Notes: a model not told the origin generated them from the sequence alone. A DNA stretch of 64,000 nt from Zarea fungicola (GCA_900169235.1 FWCC01000265.1:124001-188000); one strand, 5' to 3'; shown: positions 1-12,717, counted from the stretch's first letter. A program made the numbers and translations.

Positions 1-1578
1 TCCAGCGCGTAGAGATTGCTTTGTATTGTCCAAAACGCAGCAAATTTCCGTTCCGTATTCAAATACAGCTCATTTAAGTCAGCTACGAACAAGTTAACAG
101 CCTATCACTAGTAACTCCTAGGTAGTTAGCTGGTCGGTGATTGTTCGTACAAACTGGATACCCTACCCCAGCTGCTGCAATTTAATCCACCCCTACCCGC
201 CGCTACATTGTACGGGTTATGCCAGCCCGAAACGGCCAAAGCTCCATACAAGCACGACAAAATCTAGCTATTCTGGCCTATATTAATCTGACTGGCTTGT
301 TTTATTACTCCGACAGAAAGTGAAAACAACAGTAACTCTCAAAAGATGCCCCATGTATTTCGTATGAGCTTGTTATGTCCCTATCTGGGTAACTGTGCAC
401 GCAGCTCTCCATCTACGCCATCTCTCTGCCAAATCAAAGTATGCAAATTAGCAACACAAATACCGACCAAACTCGGTAAAATGCGCCAAGGGAAAATGCA
501 AACCGATGTAACACTGCCTCCTCCTGCACATCTCCCTGCTCGGTCGTGCCGCCGACTATCCGATCACTCTACCAGTGACCCCTTGGTTCCGGCTCTCAAG
601 CCCAGCTTTGTTTCTCTGCAACCAACACTTTACAGAATAAGCAAAACCGCATTTGCGTGGTGACCCTTGCATCAAACCATAAGCAGGGTATAAATAGCCA
701 CAGACGGCGTTCTGCTATGTTGCTTCCAGTGGCTGATTGTAAATATTGTAACTACTTGGTAGCTTGACCACCTAAAAATATGTCCTTCCAAGGGTAGTTT
801 GCGCACCCCTTTTAATCCTGCCATGTCCTTCACCCACCCCTTTTCTACCCCTCGCCTTGTTATGCGATCCAATTCAGTGGTTCTGAAACCTCCGCATAAT
901 AAACGTTTCTTTATCCAGTACATTAATTGCTGCCTTCAAAAGGGACTGGGCACATCTCATCTTATTTGAATTGGCCAATTCATGCACACATGAGAACCAA
1001 TGCAAAAGTCGTAAACGTCATTTTTGTAAAATTAATAGACTACAACCCAAACACGCCCAGGTACTCCAGCTCCTCGACTCTATCCGCTGAAAAGAAAAAC
1101 CAAGATAGATATATATCCAAAAACTCCCCGCTTCTTCTTTTTTTTTCTTCTTGTATCAAGCAGTTTCATCAAAAAGTATAAAAATAGATATTGGTACAAG
1201 AAAGTTATAAAAAAGGTTTTTGTTGAAGCAAGCCCGCTGTGCCATGAAAGAGAGCAATTCCAAAAAGAAAAAGAAAAAATTGAACAAGTTACATTTCAAC
1301 CCCCAACTCCCAATTTATCGTGCTCATAACAGCTTTCAATGCCTTCTGCCCGCTTCTGTTTTCGTATTCGCTTCCAATCTGCTCCCTTCGGCTGATCGGT
1401 ACATTGTGCGCAAACACCTGTAGTTGGTGCGCTTCATGCCAAACGCAAAATCTGCTTTTGCTTTCGGCTCGTTACGCAGTAGTAAAAACAGTACTGTGTG
1501 TGTCATTTGAGTAGTCGTCAAGAACGGGGGTGTTTCGGTTTCGTCATTTTCCGCTACAGCCGCCAGCGTACTCGAAAT
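1..1578. other. Intergenic, no gene seen
   Basis: AT-rich sequence downstream of the GT31 gene. Open frames here are all under about 110 codons, overlap each other on both strands and resemble no family I know. No tRNA-like arms or clear repeats were seen. The right end is probably 3' UTR of the minus-strand glycosyltransferase gene. Confidence 0.6.
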
Positions 1579-3168
1579 TTAGTCCTTCTTGAGCTCGGGA
1601 TACTTGACGGCACCACAGTTATCATGATCCTTGGCAAACTTCTTGATGCGCTCCAGCATCCATCCCGATTTCGGCTTCGGGTCCTCGCCGACGGATGGCT
1701 GTTTGCCAAAGCGCACCGCGGTCGAGGTAGAGCAGATGCCCTTGCCAAAGCGAAACTGCACACAGCCGCTGATGCTCTCGCAGGCGGCTCGGCAGTTTTC
1801 GAAGCTCTCCTGGGCTACCTTTTCCAGGTCGTTGTAGTCGCCTTGCTTCTTGAGGCGCTTCTCGTTGTCATCAAACTGCCGACTCGATTCGTCAAAGTAG
1901 TATGTGTCGTCGCTCATGTTGTCCCAGTCCTCGAGATCGTCGCGGAGCTTGGGCAGAATGATGTCGTAGAAGATGTCCTTGATTTGGACCGGTGCCTTGA
2001 ACTTGCGCTTAATCTCGAATTTGTCGAGTTCGTCAATTTCTTCGCTCGCGGCATGGTGCATGGTGATGATGGGCTGGCACCAATGGTCCTTGTAAAAGGG
2101 CATCGTGTAAGGTTTCTCGCCATTGATGGTGGGATACTGCTCGCGTTGTTAGAGTCTTCAGTGACAAGGTGTATCTGTCTGTGGGCCTGTGTGTGTACTC
2201 ACCATGTTTTGAACGTCAAGCTCTGCCTCCTCCTTGATAGCAAAGGCAAACAGATAATCACCACAGCACGTTGTCGAAGCCTTTGCATCATACTTGTTGG
2301 CGACTTTGCCCTTGCCGTCAAACATCTTCTTCATAGCAGCGTGGGAGACGGCGTAGCCACTGCCACCATGGCCAAATGGAAAATCACCGAGCAGAGCGAC
2401 GGCACCAAAGTAGGAAGGCTTGGCGGGGTTCAAACGCTTGAACCACTCGACCAGAGTGGGCCACGAGACGTACGTATCGGCGTCAATGTAAAAGTACCAG
2501 TCATACTGGGAGTGGTTGGCCCAGTTGGACTCGGCAATGTGAATGTTCTTGTACTTGTCGAGGGACCAGCCCTTGCTGGCGGTGTCGTAGTCCTTGTTGC
2601 AGTGCTCCTGGTCAATGGGGCACTTGGCCTGGTGATGGTAGATTTCAAAGTCATCGTGGGCCTTGACCTCGGGAAGTACATCGGTCAAACTGTCAAAGAT
2701 CTTTTGACCTGCAATGGTCTGCTCCATGTCGCTCCAGATCTCGTAGTTGGGGACGCACTTGAGGTTGGTCATGAGCTGGGTGGGGATGCGATTGTACGAC
2801 TCGGATGCGCCGGTTTTGAGGACAACAAAGATGTTGGACATGTCGGGGAAGTCTTCGCAGCCGGGCTTCCGTGCGGCGGCCGTCTTGAGCGGCGCGTGGC
2901 TCGTTGTCGTCTTGCTGGGCTTCGGGGCGGGGACGGTGACGGTCATGGTGACCGGGGTATCAGAGCCGGCATTGTGAAGGGCGGCGCCAGAGTTTTGAGG
3001 ACGAGGTTGTTGTTTTTGCGTTTGTGAGCTGCCCTCTCTGCAAAAGGGTCCGGGACACGAAACATCATTGAGTCTCTGCGACGTCAACAGCAAAGTGCAA
3101 GCGAAGACGGTAAACGCGGCAATAATGATGAGGTTACGCCGAGACCACATCCTAGAGTTTGCCAGCAT
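1579..3168 (-). CDS. Glycosyltransferase family 31-like type II membrane protein with C-terminal PAN-like cysteine segment
   Basis: Two exons, 3168–2203 and 2136–1579, joined by a 66-base GTGAGT...CAG intron, give 507 aa. The chosen start is the ATG just before a basic MWSRRN stretch and one hydrophobic segment at about residues 12–29, a type II signal anchor. A longer in-frame start at 3465 would put about 100 unlikely residues before the anchor. The lumenal part has the fringe/GT31 look (DUF604), with a metal-binding DAD in WYFYIDADTYVSWP near residue 229 and a later FGHGGSGYAVS glycine loop. Such enzymes transfer sugars from nucleotide sugars in the Golgi. Near residues 430–475 is a cysteine-spaced segment (NCRAACESISGCVQF...ICST) like a PAN/Apple fold. 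The substrate cannot be told. Family call is firm; the tail domain is tentative. Confidence 0.85.
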
Positions 3169-5819
3169 GGCAATGTGCCCTCGAGAAGAAGAAAAAAAGG
3201 TACAAGAGGAAGCTTGCGACCAGGCAAAGCGAGAGTCGTGAGGCGAGAGAATAATAGTCCAAGGGTGTATGCAAGGCCAAGCACCAAAAATAAGTGAAAC
3301 CCTGAAGATCTGCTGGTTTTGGCGGGTACGGATCGTAGGTGCCAGCAGTAAAAAGGGCAGAAGAAGAAAAGAGGCAGAATTAAAAGCACGCCTTGAGCGA
3401 AAGTGGCAAAGCAATGAGCGTAGGTTGAAGGGGGAGGGTGGAATGAGGACGAAATAAGGATGCAATCAGGAGAACAGCATTTGGCTTTTGTCGCACGTGT
3501 GCCCTCTTCAGCTTACCAGATTTTAACTGTCGCTGCAGCGCCGGCTTTTCCAGGGAGGGAGGGAATCGAGGGACCAGAAAGGTTATCTATTGGAGTGCGG
3601 CTGGGACTACTGGGCGGTTGAGGGGCAAAAGCTACGACATGGATATCCATTAGCGCCTGTAGTGGGTACATGAACCAACGCTTGCAAAGAGGGCCTTGTA
3701 CGGCAGGCCGAGCGCAGCCTCAAGACGCCAACAACAATAAAATTGCCCGGCAGACACTGCGTCTTGACCTACTCACCTACTCCGTTCTACGGTGATTTTA
3801 TTTATTTATTTAGTAGAGGCCAACAAAGGCGGGCGGGCTGGCATATTGTTGTGTTGCTCAACTGCACATCCAACGCACTGGCACGCTGTCGTACCTGTTT
3901 TATTGGCTACTTCGTACCTGTTTCAAGGCGCTCGGGCCGTCTGAAGGCACGACGATAACGACGTCCTAACTGATTACGGCTGTAAAACGATCGGAAATGG
4001 TTAATTTCTTTTCCCTTTTTTTTTTTGTTTCTATTGAGCTGTCCGTATATTTACAGACGGGTACGGAGACGAGGTGCAAAATAACACGAAGCCGTCTGCG
4101 TATCTATTGCGGCCCTCATCTATTTAAAGGTACCCCAACTAACTAGTCAGCGGGTTTGCCCAGCTTTTTATGCACACTTTCGGTAGTTGGTGGTGGAAGC
4201 CTAGGCATTTTCTGTCCTCCAACACTCTTCCAATCAACTGTTTGTAGGCTGGTGTTGCTTCGTATTTTCGCCACACCATAAACAAACTGTTGTGGTGGCA
4301 GCCATGCTCAAGCTGAGTTCCGTGCTACTTACAGCAAAGCAAGTACCAAATTTTCAGCGTACCTAGTTAGCTACAAGTATTTGGCATGAGAGACATGCAT
4401 TGTTTAGCGTATTTGGTATCCCTGCCTTCCAGCACAGCAGGCCGCAACCGTACTGGTCCGTTTGCATTGGACGGCCCCGACGAGATTTCCCCCCTAAACC
4501 TTACAGTAGAATCCCCCTAAACTCGTACCAGCTAGAGCATGGCTCGCTGGCGTATCACAGGTGGCCACCTGAAAACGTGGCCATTGCTCGTCCATTCAGA
4601 TCAGCGCCGAAGAAAAAGCCACCACCACTAAACCAGGCAAAAATTCATACATAATTTTACGCAGAAGAAACAGGTTTACATTGTTAAGTAAAATTAGAAA
4701 GTCGATCATCTCAGGGGCAAACGGCCCTAGTTACTTGACTCCATCCATACGGACATTGCAGTGAATTCACGGAGCTTTTTGCGCATTGTTCCCGACAAGC
4801 TTGTACTGAGTACGTACTAATCATCCATCTCGATTTCCCGGCCCGAAGATGCCCAGGAGCCGGCAGGCCGCCAATCACAACACCGAGGGGATGTTTCATT
4901 GCCCTTTTCCCTGGATGTATGTACTCCGTACCAAGTATCCACGTTATCCAGCATCCAGCCTGAGCGAGATACTGGTGACATTTTACGACTCTAGTAACCT
5001 TGAGCGCCGTCGACTCATGCACTCACGCATTACTTCCTTCAGCTTAGTGGCTCCTCCGTGCTCTGACCGTAAACGCCTCCAGCACCGAACACATCCAACC
5101 ATTAACCCATTTTAGGTTCAGCTAAAACTGTTCCGTCCTCGACGCAAACAACTATATCTCAACCACAACCGAGAAATCACCAGATGAACGCAACCGCAAC
5201 TACATCGAGCACATATTCGCTTTGTCGAATCCACACTCGTTTACAAGTTCCCAGCCCATCCGTGTAAATTTCTGTAGAATATGGTGTGTAATTTACAGCT
5301 GAGCAGGACATTTGAAGCTATCAAATTTATTTTAGGGTACGCCACAAATATCAAGAGATCGCCCTATGTGGTCGATAACGTGGTTAGGAATGCCAATAGC
5401 CAAACGCCTCGATTGAAACCTCTCCACTCTCCAGAAAGGAGCAGTATGTCCAATAATCCATCTCTACCTCGGACTGGCTTTCGAATACGAGCCTGGGTCG
5501 CCTTGACCTTGTGTTACTGTAACAATTCTCAGTCCGTTACACCAAGTCTAGCAAAAGGTTGGGCATTAATGCTAATGCGAGCATTAATGTCAAGGAAAAC
5601 TACTTGTTATATCTGTAGTGCGAGTACCAACTGGTTACTCGTTACAGTTACAGACCTGGCTATAGGGTACGAGGGATTAACTTTTGGCTCATGATCACGA
5701 TTAGGAATAAGTATATCCAACTATGGGCCGTAAGCTGTAGAATCAATTTAATACACCAAGCGCGTCTAGTTTCATGTAACATTTGCAAAATCGCCTGCCG
5801 TCCGACACTACTATCTGCA

Positions 5820-5847
5820 TTCAGCCCAAGGCGTTCAGCCCAAGGCG
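5820..5847. repeat. Perfect 14-base tandem duplication
   Basis: The unit TTCAGCCCAAGGCG occurs twice head to tail (5820–5833, 5834–5847) with no mismatch. It lies in noncoding sequence next to the GC-rich island. No function is implied; it looks like a recent slippage event. Confidence 0.85.
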
Positions 5848-6165
5848 TTACAGTACCAGCATCAGTATCGCATCACGTGATTTCGCGATTACAGGATTGA
5901 CCGTTTCGTAACATCCGTCGCGCGCCGCCACTCTCTCCACCCCTCCCAATGTAGTGAAACGGTCAAATAAATAGCATGGACATTCAGCGAGGGTCCCGCC
6001 GAGCCCGCCATGTAGCTGCAAACACGGCGGCAAACCAGACCGGCCAGCTTGAGCTGCAGCAGCCGCAGCAACCACAGCGCCAGCAGCAACACCCACCACC
6101 GACGCGGGATCATGGTTTGCGTCCGGGGTATCAGCGACCAGCGCCGCCGGCCCGGAGTGTGCACA

Positions 6166-6210
6166 GAACGCCGGACCAAAGAACTCCAGACCAAAGAACG
6201 CCGGAGCAGC
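6166..6210. repeat. Nearly three copies of a 15-base repeat
   Basis: Units beginning GAACGCCGGACCAAA and GAACTCCAGACCAAA are followed by a partial third copy. The period is a multiple of three, and in one plus-strand frame each unit reads RTPDQ or RTPEQ inside a 115-codon open frame (5976–6323). That frame has no recognisable domain, and the opposite strand is also open, so I treat this as a GC-rich repeat rather than a gene. Confidence 0.7.
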
Positions 6211-6729
6211 GCCAGCCAGGCAGCGATGCGGATCATCAGATGCCGACAGTCGCGCCTCGGGTGAATCCTTTTCGTTTGCACCGATGTAAGTGTAAAAAAG
6301 AACTGCGTACTCATTTTCTTTAAAAATTATTTATTTCACTTTTTTTTTAAGTTGAATGTTCACTTTGTGAGCAAAAAAACAACAAATTCGTGCTGCTTGA
6401 CCAGGAACGAAAGACATGTTCTTATTGCATGGATAGTACGATTGGGCCATCAGTGCTAGCCGGCTGTCTCCAAGTGGTAGTAGTTGTTGCCTACTGTTTG
6501 CTTCCTCCATTGTAACTCAACCCGGTCACCCCGTCAGTTGATCGTAGAGCTGCTCGATTGTGCGACGGACAGGAGTAACGCATGTTTCGTTTAAAACACA
6601 ACAATAGCTCGCCTCTTCTTCGTTTCGTTTTGTTTTCCGTTTCCCTTTTTGTTCTTATTCTCCTCGTCCCCTCTAACCCAGAGGACGATCTGCTTTCAAA
6701 CTTGCATAATCGTTTCTTCGCGCTTCACC

Positions 6730-8158
6730 ATGACCCGAGAGGCTCTCGAACAAGTTGCCCTCACACCCAGCGGTGCCCTCCTTCGACGAGCCAGGACGCC
6801 CATACCGCAGGCCTGGCCGGAGATGCAGCAGGAAAACTTTGACGAGGTCATGTCCATCATGGAGCGTGAAGCCACACGGGTGCTCGACGAAGCCGGTCGC
6901 CTTTCCGGCCATGTCACGGAACAGTCCGCCGGCTGGCAGGCCGCCCAGTTTGGTGACGACGACAGCAACAACGGGCAGGGGCGGGCGATGCGGCAGCCGA
7001 GCGGCTTACCGCCTGCATACGATGGCGAGGGACGGCCCTACCCTGACTTGCGTGAATGGTGGGCTACTGCACGTTTCATGGCTGACTCGGAGGACTTTAA
7101 TGTAGCTACGCGAGGGACGACGACGCCCCGACTCAGCCTGGCCATGGAGTCAGATGACGCCTCAGACTCGGAGCTGGATCTTAGTGTGCTGGCCGTGGCT
7201 CGAGGCGGTGGGCGGAGCTTTGCCCAGGACCCTGGGAGCAATCCCGCGGAGGAAGCGTTGCGTCTAGAGCAGGCGGCCGCAATGGCGTACGAGGCGGAAG
7301 GCATATTACATGAGCAGTACGAGGCAGAGGATACGAGCATCGAGGGCGAGGGGGGAGAGGAGGTAGAGGAGGAGGAGGAAGAGGAAGAAGGAGACGAAGA
7401 AGATGCGGAAGTCCTACTAGACCCAGCTTCGATGGGACTCAAGGAGATTTCCAATCTAGGCAAGTTTACAGTCAGCAGCCACAAGCCTGGAAATGGCGTG
7501 CAAGAGCTGAGGAGCGATGACTTGAAGCTCTACTGGCAGTATGGGCTATCTATTCTCCTGCGTTGAACTGTGAGACTATGGACTAACTTGCTCCACTAGA
7601 TCGGACGGCCCGCAGCCGCACAAGCTTACGATATACTTTATCAAGAGAGTGGGCATCCGTGTGATTCGTTTCTTTGTCGACTATCAGGAGGACGAGTCAT
7701 ATACGCCGACAAAGATTGTCTTCAGGTCCGGCACAAGCGAGAACAATCTGATTGAGTTTGCGACAATGACAATGGACAGCCCATATGGGTGGCAGGACGT
7801 GCCAATTAGCGGTGCAGGAGGGGATCCAGACGGCAACACGCTGGTATCATACGTGCTCCAGATGCAGATACTGGAAAACCACCAGAATGGAAAGGACACG
7901 CATCTCCGCGGCATCAAGATTTATGCGTTTGATCCGGACTCAGGCCAGCAGGCAGGTGGGCAGCGACACCAGAGTGCAGATGAAATTGCAGAAGAAGTGG
8001 CAGAGATGGTGGCGAATAGCAAGCAGAGTGATATTGTAGGAGGAAGCAGTCACCAGAGGTTGAGTGACATGGCGAGGATACTGGCATCATCGGAGGTGAA
8101 TGCAGGAGAGGGTGCGTTTTCGGTGGGTGATTTCCTACGGGAACCGGAGCTGAGATAG
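6730..8158 (+). CDS. APC10: Anaphase-promoting complex subunit 10 (Doc1) with long acidic N-terminal extension
   Basis: Exons 6730–7538 and 7600–8158 flank a 61-base intron (GTATGG...CTAAC...TAG) and give 455 aa. The junction restores KLYWQSDGPQPHKLTIYF, the hallmark DOC-domain core. The DOC beta-jellyroll covers about residues 236–390, starting at FTVSSHKPGNGV. In the APC/C ubiquitin ligase this subunit helps form the D-box co-receptor and promotes processive ubiquitination of cyclins and securin. The ATG in CACCATGACC is the first good start after a CT-rich leader. Residues 1–235 are an extension absent from short animal APC10, with a nearly pure Glu/Asp run near 200–225. The protein ends FLREPELR, and I do not see a canonical terminal Ile-Arg tail. 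A following open frame after the TAG is considered chance. Confidence 0.93.
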
Positions 8159-10597
8159 TATAGTTGCCGGGGGATGGACAATGAAGTTGTGATTTTATTA
8201 AAGGTTGTGACTAGACGCTTGTCGGCCAGGACACTTGGAAAAAGGCGTTTTGGAATACTTCTTTTTGTGGAGTGCGGCATTGCATTAGATAGCAAAAGGT
8301 TGGGCTGGTGGCGGGCTGAGCTTCCAGAAGGAATATCATTCATGTCACATGTCGTCTCTGTTTCTGTGCTAATATTTCGGGCGTAAAAATGCAAGGAATG
8401 TCGATCCTACACAGCCTTGTTGGTAACTCATTGCTCAGTAGTTGCAGGTCCATGGTGGAGAGACCAACAAGGCTGAGAGCGGAGTCTACCCTGTAGTGCA
8501 TTTGTGGAGTTTGATGTTGCTGGGATGAGCAGAGAAATGGTGCTTGCAGGCGATGAGGTATATATCACAAGGCTATGTATGGGTCAGTGCTTTTATTTCC
8601 TTGCAGAATGCATATATTCACTCTGTGGCGGAAGTGGTGGTACTTGTGGCCCGTGGGCGATGACTGGGATATAAACGGTGGGAATAGTCCGATGACAATG
8701 TGGAGTGCATGAATGTGTGGGCTTAACTTGGGTAGGGCATTCTTTCAATTTTGTTAGGGAGGAAGAGGGAGAAGAAGAAGAAGAAGAAGAGAAAAAAAGA
8801 AGACAAAGTAAGTCAGCGGCAATTATTAAATTTTTATTTAAGAAACCATGTCGAAAATGTTGGAACAATCGATGGAGAGATATGTGACCAAAGTATTTGG
8901 AAGAGATACGGTGGCTCATCAACCTGCAAATGCGCCACGTCTACGGTCGGTACGTACCGATGGACCCCCGGCTCGCCAATGTGCCGGGCGAAGGAGGCAA
9001 TTGGGCGAGGTAGGCAGTGTAACGCCACCAGGGAAAAGAAGTCGAGTGACCAGCGTTACTAGTAAGCACATCCACGGGCCACCAGCGATCCGGCGTGGCA
9101 GAGCGGAGTACATGGTTGAAGTTTACAGAGTAGAAGATGTGTTGATGACGCAGGAGTATTGCTGTTTGGAAGTCAAAGTTGTCACGGGTAAATGCAGAGA
9201 GTATGAAGCAGCCATGGCTCGTCATTTGGCACTCGTTTGTACTGCCTTGTACCTAGGCGTGCGCAACTCGGCCGGTTCAAACTAACTGCCACTTTGAAGA
9301 AATAAACGGGGCGTCTCGATTTTCGTGGGGAGCTATATTGGCGTACTGCTCGGGTAGGTAGTCACCGTACCGACAACCACTTGGGGCCAAACATCCTAGC
9401 AAGGACCAAAGGGATGAGCGGGCACCAGTGGCGCAGTGCGACTCTCTTTGGTGTGATGTATGGATGCCTTGCTAGGTTACTGGGTAGTATTTACATGAAA
9501 ACTGGAGATGCGACGCCCTGGAGATATGAGCGAGCCTCGCCTCGGAGGGGTCCGGGTTGAGAGCGAAAGCAAATCATGTAATAAAAATTGAATCAATATC
9601 CCGTCTCCGGTAGGGTAGCGTGTGTTTTCTCCTGCAGCTAGTTTGCTTCGTTGGGGTGCAGCCTGGTCTCTTTGTCTGCCCGCATAAAACGGCATCTCCA
9701 AGCCGAAGACTATATTGGACTCGCCCACAAATCCATCGGGCCCCGATTCGGCAGCTACAATTGCCCCGACCGAAAACACATACCGATCCTTTGTTTCGTC
9801 CATCTGGGGGCTTTAGAAAGTATGGCTAATAATAATAATGATAAAAAACCAACAAATGAAGCGTGTAATAAGCCCTTGTCCTTGAATCATTTTTGCTGAC
9901 CGAGAAGTGATGCCGTCTGGGGTGGCAGTGCTCGAGATCACGGTTTACTGGTAGCTGAGGCGACGCCCTGCCCTTGTGGGGGATCATGTTAGCTTGTGCA
10001 ATAACTACCGACAGAAAAATTTCTGTAGCGCCAAGAAAAATTAGCTGCTGAATATGGTGGTCTTTTTTGCCCAGCTACCAAGAGCTTTCGAATGCTTGGC
10101 GACTGAGAAAACGTAATGCTATGGCCAGGCTGCAATAAACATGATGGGCAAGACAAGTCGGCGAACCACTAGCTGTCCACGGGTGCCCCAACCCCTGTAG
10201 CTTTAGCGTCCTCAGCGCCCCATCCGCCCCAAAACAGCCCCGGAAAAGGCACAGAACGACGGCGTACGGGGCCCTGCATAGTGCACCCGCCCACCACCAC
10301 TGGAGAGCTGGTGTCGCAGACGTCATGCCACCACCAACCACACCTCCCTCAAACGGCTGAACGGCTTGGTTTCGTTTTGGAATTAAATAGCTAGAGCTCT
10401 CCCACACCCAACCTTTGCGACAAGCTCGGTTGACACATATCCCACACCTTTTTGTTTCAAGATACCCCTCCCTCAGTCCCCGTTCCTCTTGGTAGCAACT
10501 TTGCTCTTGACAATTGGTACTTATACAGCACACTCCTATATACGCCCGTGTATACAAACAAACCTACAAAACGCAACAAGACACACACCCTTCCACA
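8159..10597. other. Intergenic, no gene seen
   Basis: Contains the 3' UTR of APC10 and the promoter and leader of the stomatin-family gene (pyrimidine-rich near 10440–10600). A 145-codon frame at 8848–9285 shows no family resemblance and is overlapped by open frames on the other strand. A GAA-rich purine run sits near 8755–8805. No tRNA was recognised. Confidence 0.55.
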
Positions 10598-11755
10598 ATG
10601 ACTTCGACTGATCCGATTCTCAACACCCACGGCGAAGGTTCTTCGTTCAAATTTGCCGACTCAGAGAATGGTGCTGGCCAGCGTACTCCCGCGAATGGCG
10701 GCACTACCGGTGGTGGTTTCGTTTCCCAGGCTCGAATGAATGTCGTACCACCCACGGAAGACGACTTGCAGCAGAGTTATGCAAAGGTTGTCGGTTCCGA
10801 GGCCAACCCCAAGGGCTGGTACGGAAGCATGAGTAGGTTTCTCCTTGGGAAAAAAAAGTGCAATGAAAGGTAGTGAATACACAGACCACTAACACTGCAA
10901 CCTTCTCCAGTCAACACCCTCGGCGCCATCATCGGCACCATGGGCGCTGTCCCTTGTTGCATCTGCTGCCCCAACCCGTACAAGTCGGTCCAGCAGGGCA
11001 ACGTCGGCCTCGTCACCAAGTTTGGCCGCTTCTACAAGGCCGTCGACCCCGGCCTCGTCAAGATCAACCCGCTCTCCGAGCACCTCCTCCAGGTCGACGT
11101 CAAGATCCAGACGGCCGACGTCCCCGAGCAGATCTGCATGACAAAAGACAACGTCACCCTCCGCCTCAAGTCCGTCATCTACTACCACATCGTCTCCCCG
11201 CACAAGGCCGCCTTTGGCATCTCCAACGTCCGCCAGGCCCTCATGGAGCGCACCCAGACCACCCTCCGCCACGTCGTCGGCGCCCGCGTCCTCCAGGACG
11301 TCATTGAGCGCCGCGAGGAGATTGCCCAGTCCATCGGCGAGATCATCGAGGACGTCGCCGCCGGCTGGGGCGTCCAGGTGGAGAGCATGCTCGTCAAGGA
11401 CATCATCTTCTCGACGGAGCTGCAGGAGTCGCTCTCCATGGCCGCGCAGAGCAAGAGAATCGGTGAATCCAAGATCATCGCCGCCAAGGCCGAGGTCGAG
11501 TCCGCCAAGCTCATGCGCCAGGCGGCCGACATTCTGAGCTCCGCTCCCGCCATGCAGATCCGCTACCTCGAGGCGATGCAGGCCATGGCCAAGTCGGCCA
11601 ACTCCAAGGTCATCTTCATGCCCGGCTCGAGCAACAGCATGGCCGGCGATGCGCTCAAGAACGCGGTCATGAATAGCGGCAGCGGTGCCGAGGGCTCCGG
11701 TCATGATGATGGCTTGAATCAGATTGTCCAGGCTCGTGTTATTGAAAACATCTGA
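10598..11755 (+). CDS. Stomatin/prohibitin (SPFH, band 7) family membrane protein
   Basis: Exons 10598–10832 and 10911–11755 with a 78-base intron (GTAGGT...CTAAC...CCAG) encode 359 aa. The ATG in CACAATGACT fits the fungal start consensus. After a polar N-terminus of about 75 residues comes a short hydrophobic stretch and a cysteine cluster (PCCICCPNPY, about residue 93), typical of S-acylated membrane attachment. The band 7 domain follows (about 105–290): VGLVTKFGRFYKAVDPGL, then a coiled Ala/Glu-rich stretch with RIGESKIIAAKAEVESAKLMRQAADIL. These proteins oligomerise on membranes as scaffolds; mitochondrial, plasma-membrane and vacuolar members exist, and I see no decisive targeting signal. 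The strong C-ending codon bias suggests high expression. It is convergent with NOP58. Confidence 0.92.
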
Positions 11756-12717
11756 GGTACACACCACAACACACCAATGTCAAATGGCCGCAACCCCGCA
11801 ACAACAACATTTTTGCGCCAATGAAAGAAGACTGAAAAAAAAGAGAAACAAGGAAAAAAAAATTGTACAATTTAATGGATACCAATCTTTGATACCCAAG
11901 GTGGAGGAGGACGAGGATGAATGGATGGATGGATGGATGTAAGCGAACGACCTGAAATGATTCCCCAAAGCGTAATTAATGTTGTTGTTGTCCTGATTTT
12001 TGTCGATCGCTCTACACTAGTTTGATTAAATATAATATTTTGCATTTTTTGCTTGCACTGACGTACATACATGCGCACGTATATAAGAGTGTTTCTTTGT
12101 TACTACACAATCCATGCACCAATGTTGGACCCATGGTACCGCACAAGCACATTCAGTCACAGAGGGAATAAGACATATTTAGGTTATCCGTGATGCATTT
12201 ACAGTATTGAAGAAAAAAAAAGTATCTTCATCTCTCGCTCTCATATCCCTCGTCCCATTTCAAGAAGTCTCGAAAATCCCAAGTCGAACAAATCCATCTT
12301 GATTTAGTCTTCACTATTTCATCGTCCGTTACTTTCTTTTTGAAAATCCACGCCAGATGCCGAGATGTTGTGACCATTATAAAAACACAGATAAAAAAAC
12401 AGAAAAAGACGAAAAATCACCTCTAAACGCCGGCCAACCGGTTTTTTGGCAGAGAAAAAAAAAGTCCCAACCAACAGTATAGAACCCCCGCATGATAAGC
12501 GCACAAAAAAAGAGGATTATCCTCACGTCTTCCTGTCGAAAAACATGAGCAAAAAGAAACAACAATGGAGGTTCTTTTTTTTAAAAAGCCATTTTCTTAA
12601 TCACGCAAAGCAACTTGTGCTTTACGATTTTAGACGACGACTTCCCCCCCCATGGCGTGGACCTTTAGTGAGAAACTTTTTGTCCTTCACCTTGTCTACA
12701 GCCTTGACCGAGACCAT
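11756..12717. other. Shared 3' region of convergent genes
   Basis: AT-rich, with several A-runs. It lies between the stop codons of the stomatin-family gene and NOP58, so it should hold both 3' UTRs and polyadenylation signals. No gene is supported. Confidence 0.6.
11921..11939. repeat. (ATGG)n microsatellite
   Basis: Almost five copies of ATGG in tandem in the 3' region after the stomatin-family gene. It is a simple repeat likely to vary between isolates. Confidence 0.85.

Larger units (their letters stand above)
3169..6729. other. Long intergenic region, no supported gene
   Basis: About 3.5 kb between two divergent genes. Left part is probably promoter of the GT31 gene. Most of it is AT-rich with scattered stops on both strands. 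The longest frame (5281–5694) has no recognisable domain. A short GC-rich island at about 5900–6290 with internal 15-base repeats interrupts the AT-rich sequence. The last 150 bases are CT-rich and probably form the APC10 leader. Confidence 0.55.

Noticed and set aside
1498..3027. 509-codon plus-strand open frame antisense to the GT31 gene
   Set aside because: It mirrors the GC-rich codon pattern of the real gene, is low complexity and shows no domain. The minus strand has clear GT31 motifs.
8159..8386. Open frame of about 75 codons following the APC10 TAG stop
   Set aside because: In frame, but without codon bias or domain, and base composition does not change at its end, unlike the RPS0 case. 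Probably chance in the 3' UTR.
8848..9285. 145-codon plus-strand frame
   Set aside because: No family resemblance; minus-strand frames of similar size overlap it.
10889..11767. 292-codon minus-strand frame antisense to the stomatin-family gene
   Set aside because: His/Asp/Leu-rich shadow frame with no domain; the sense strand encodes an SPFH protein.
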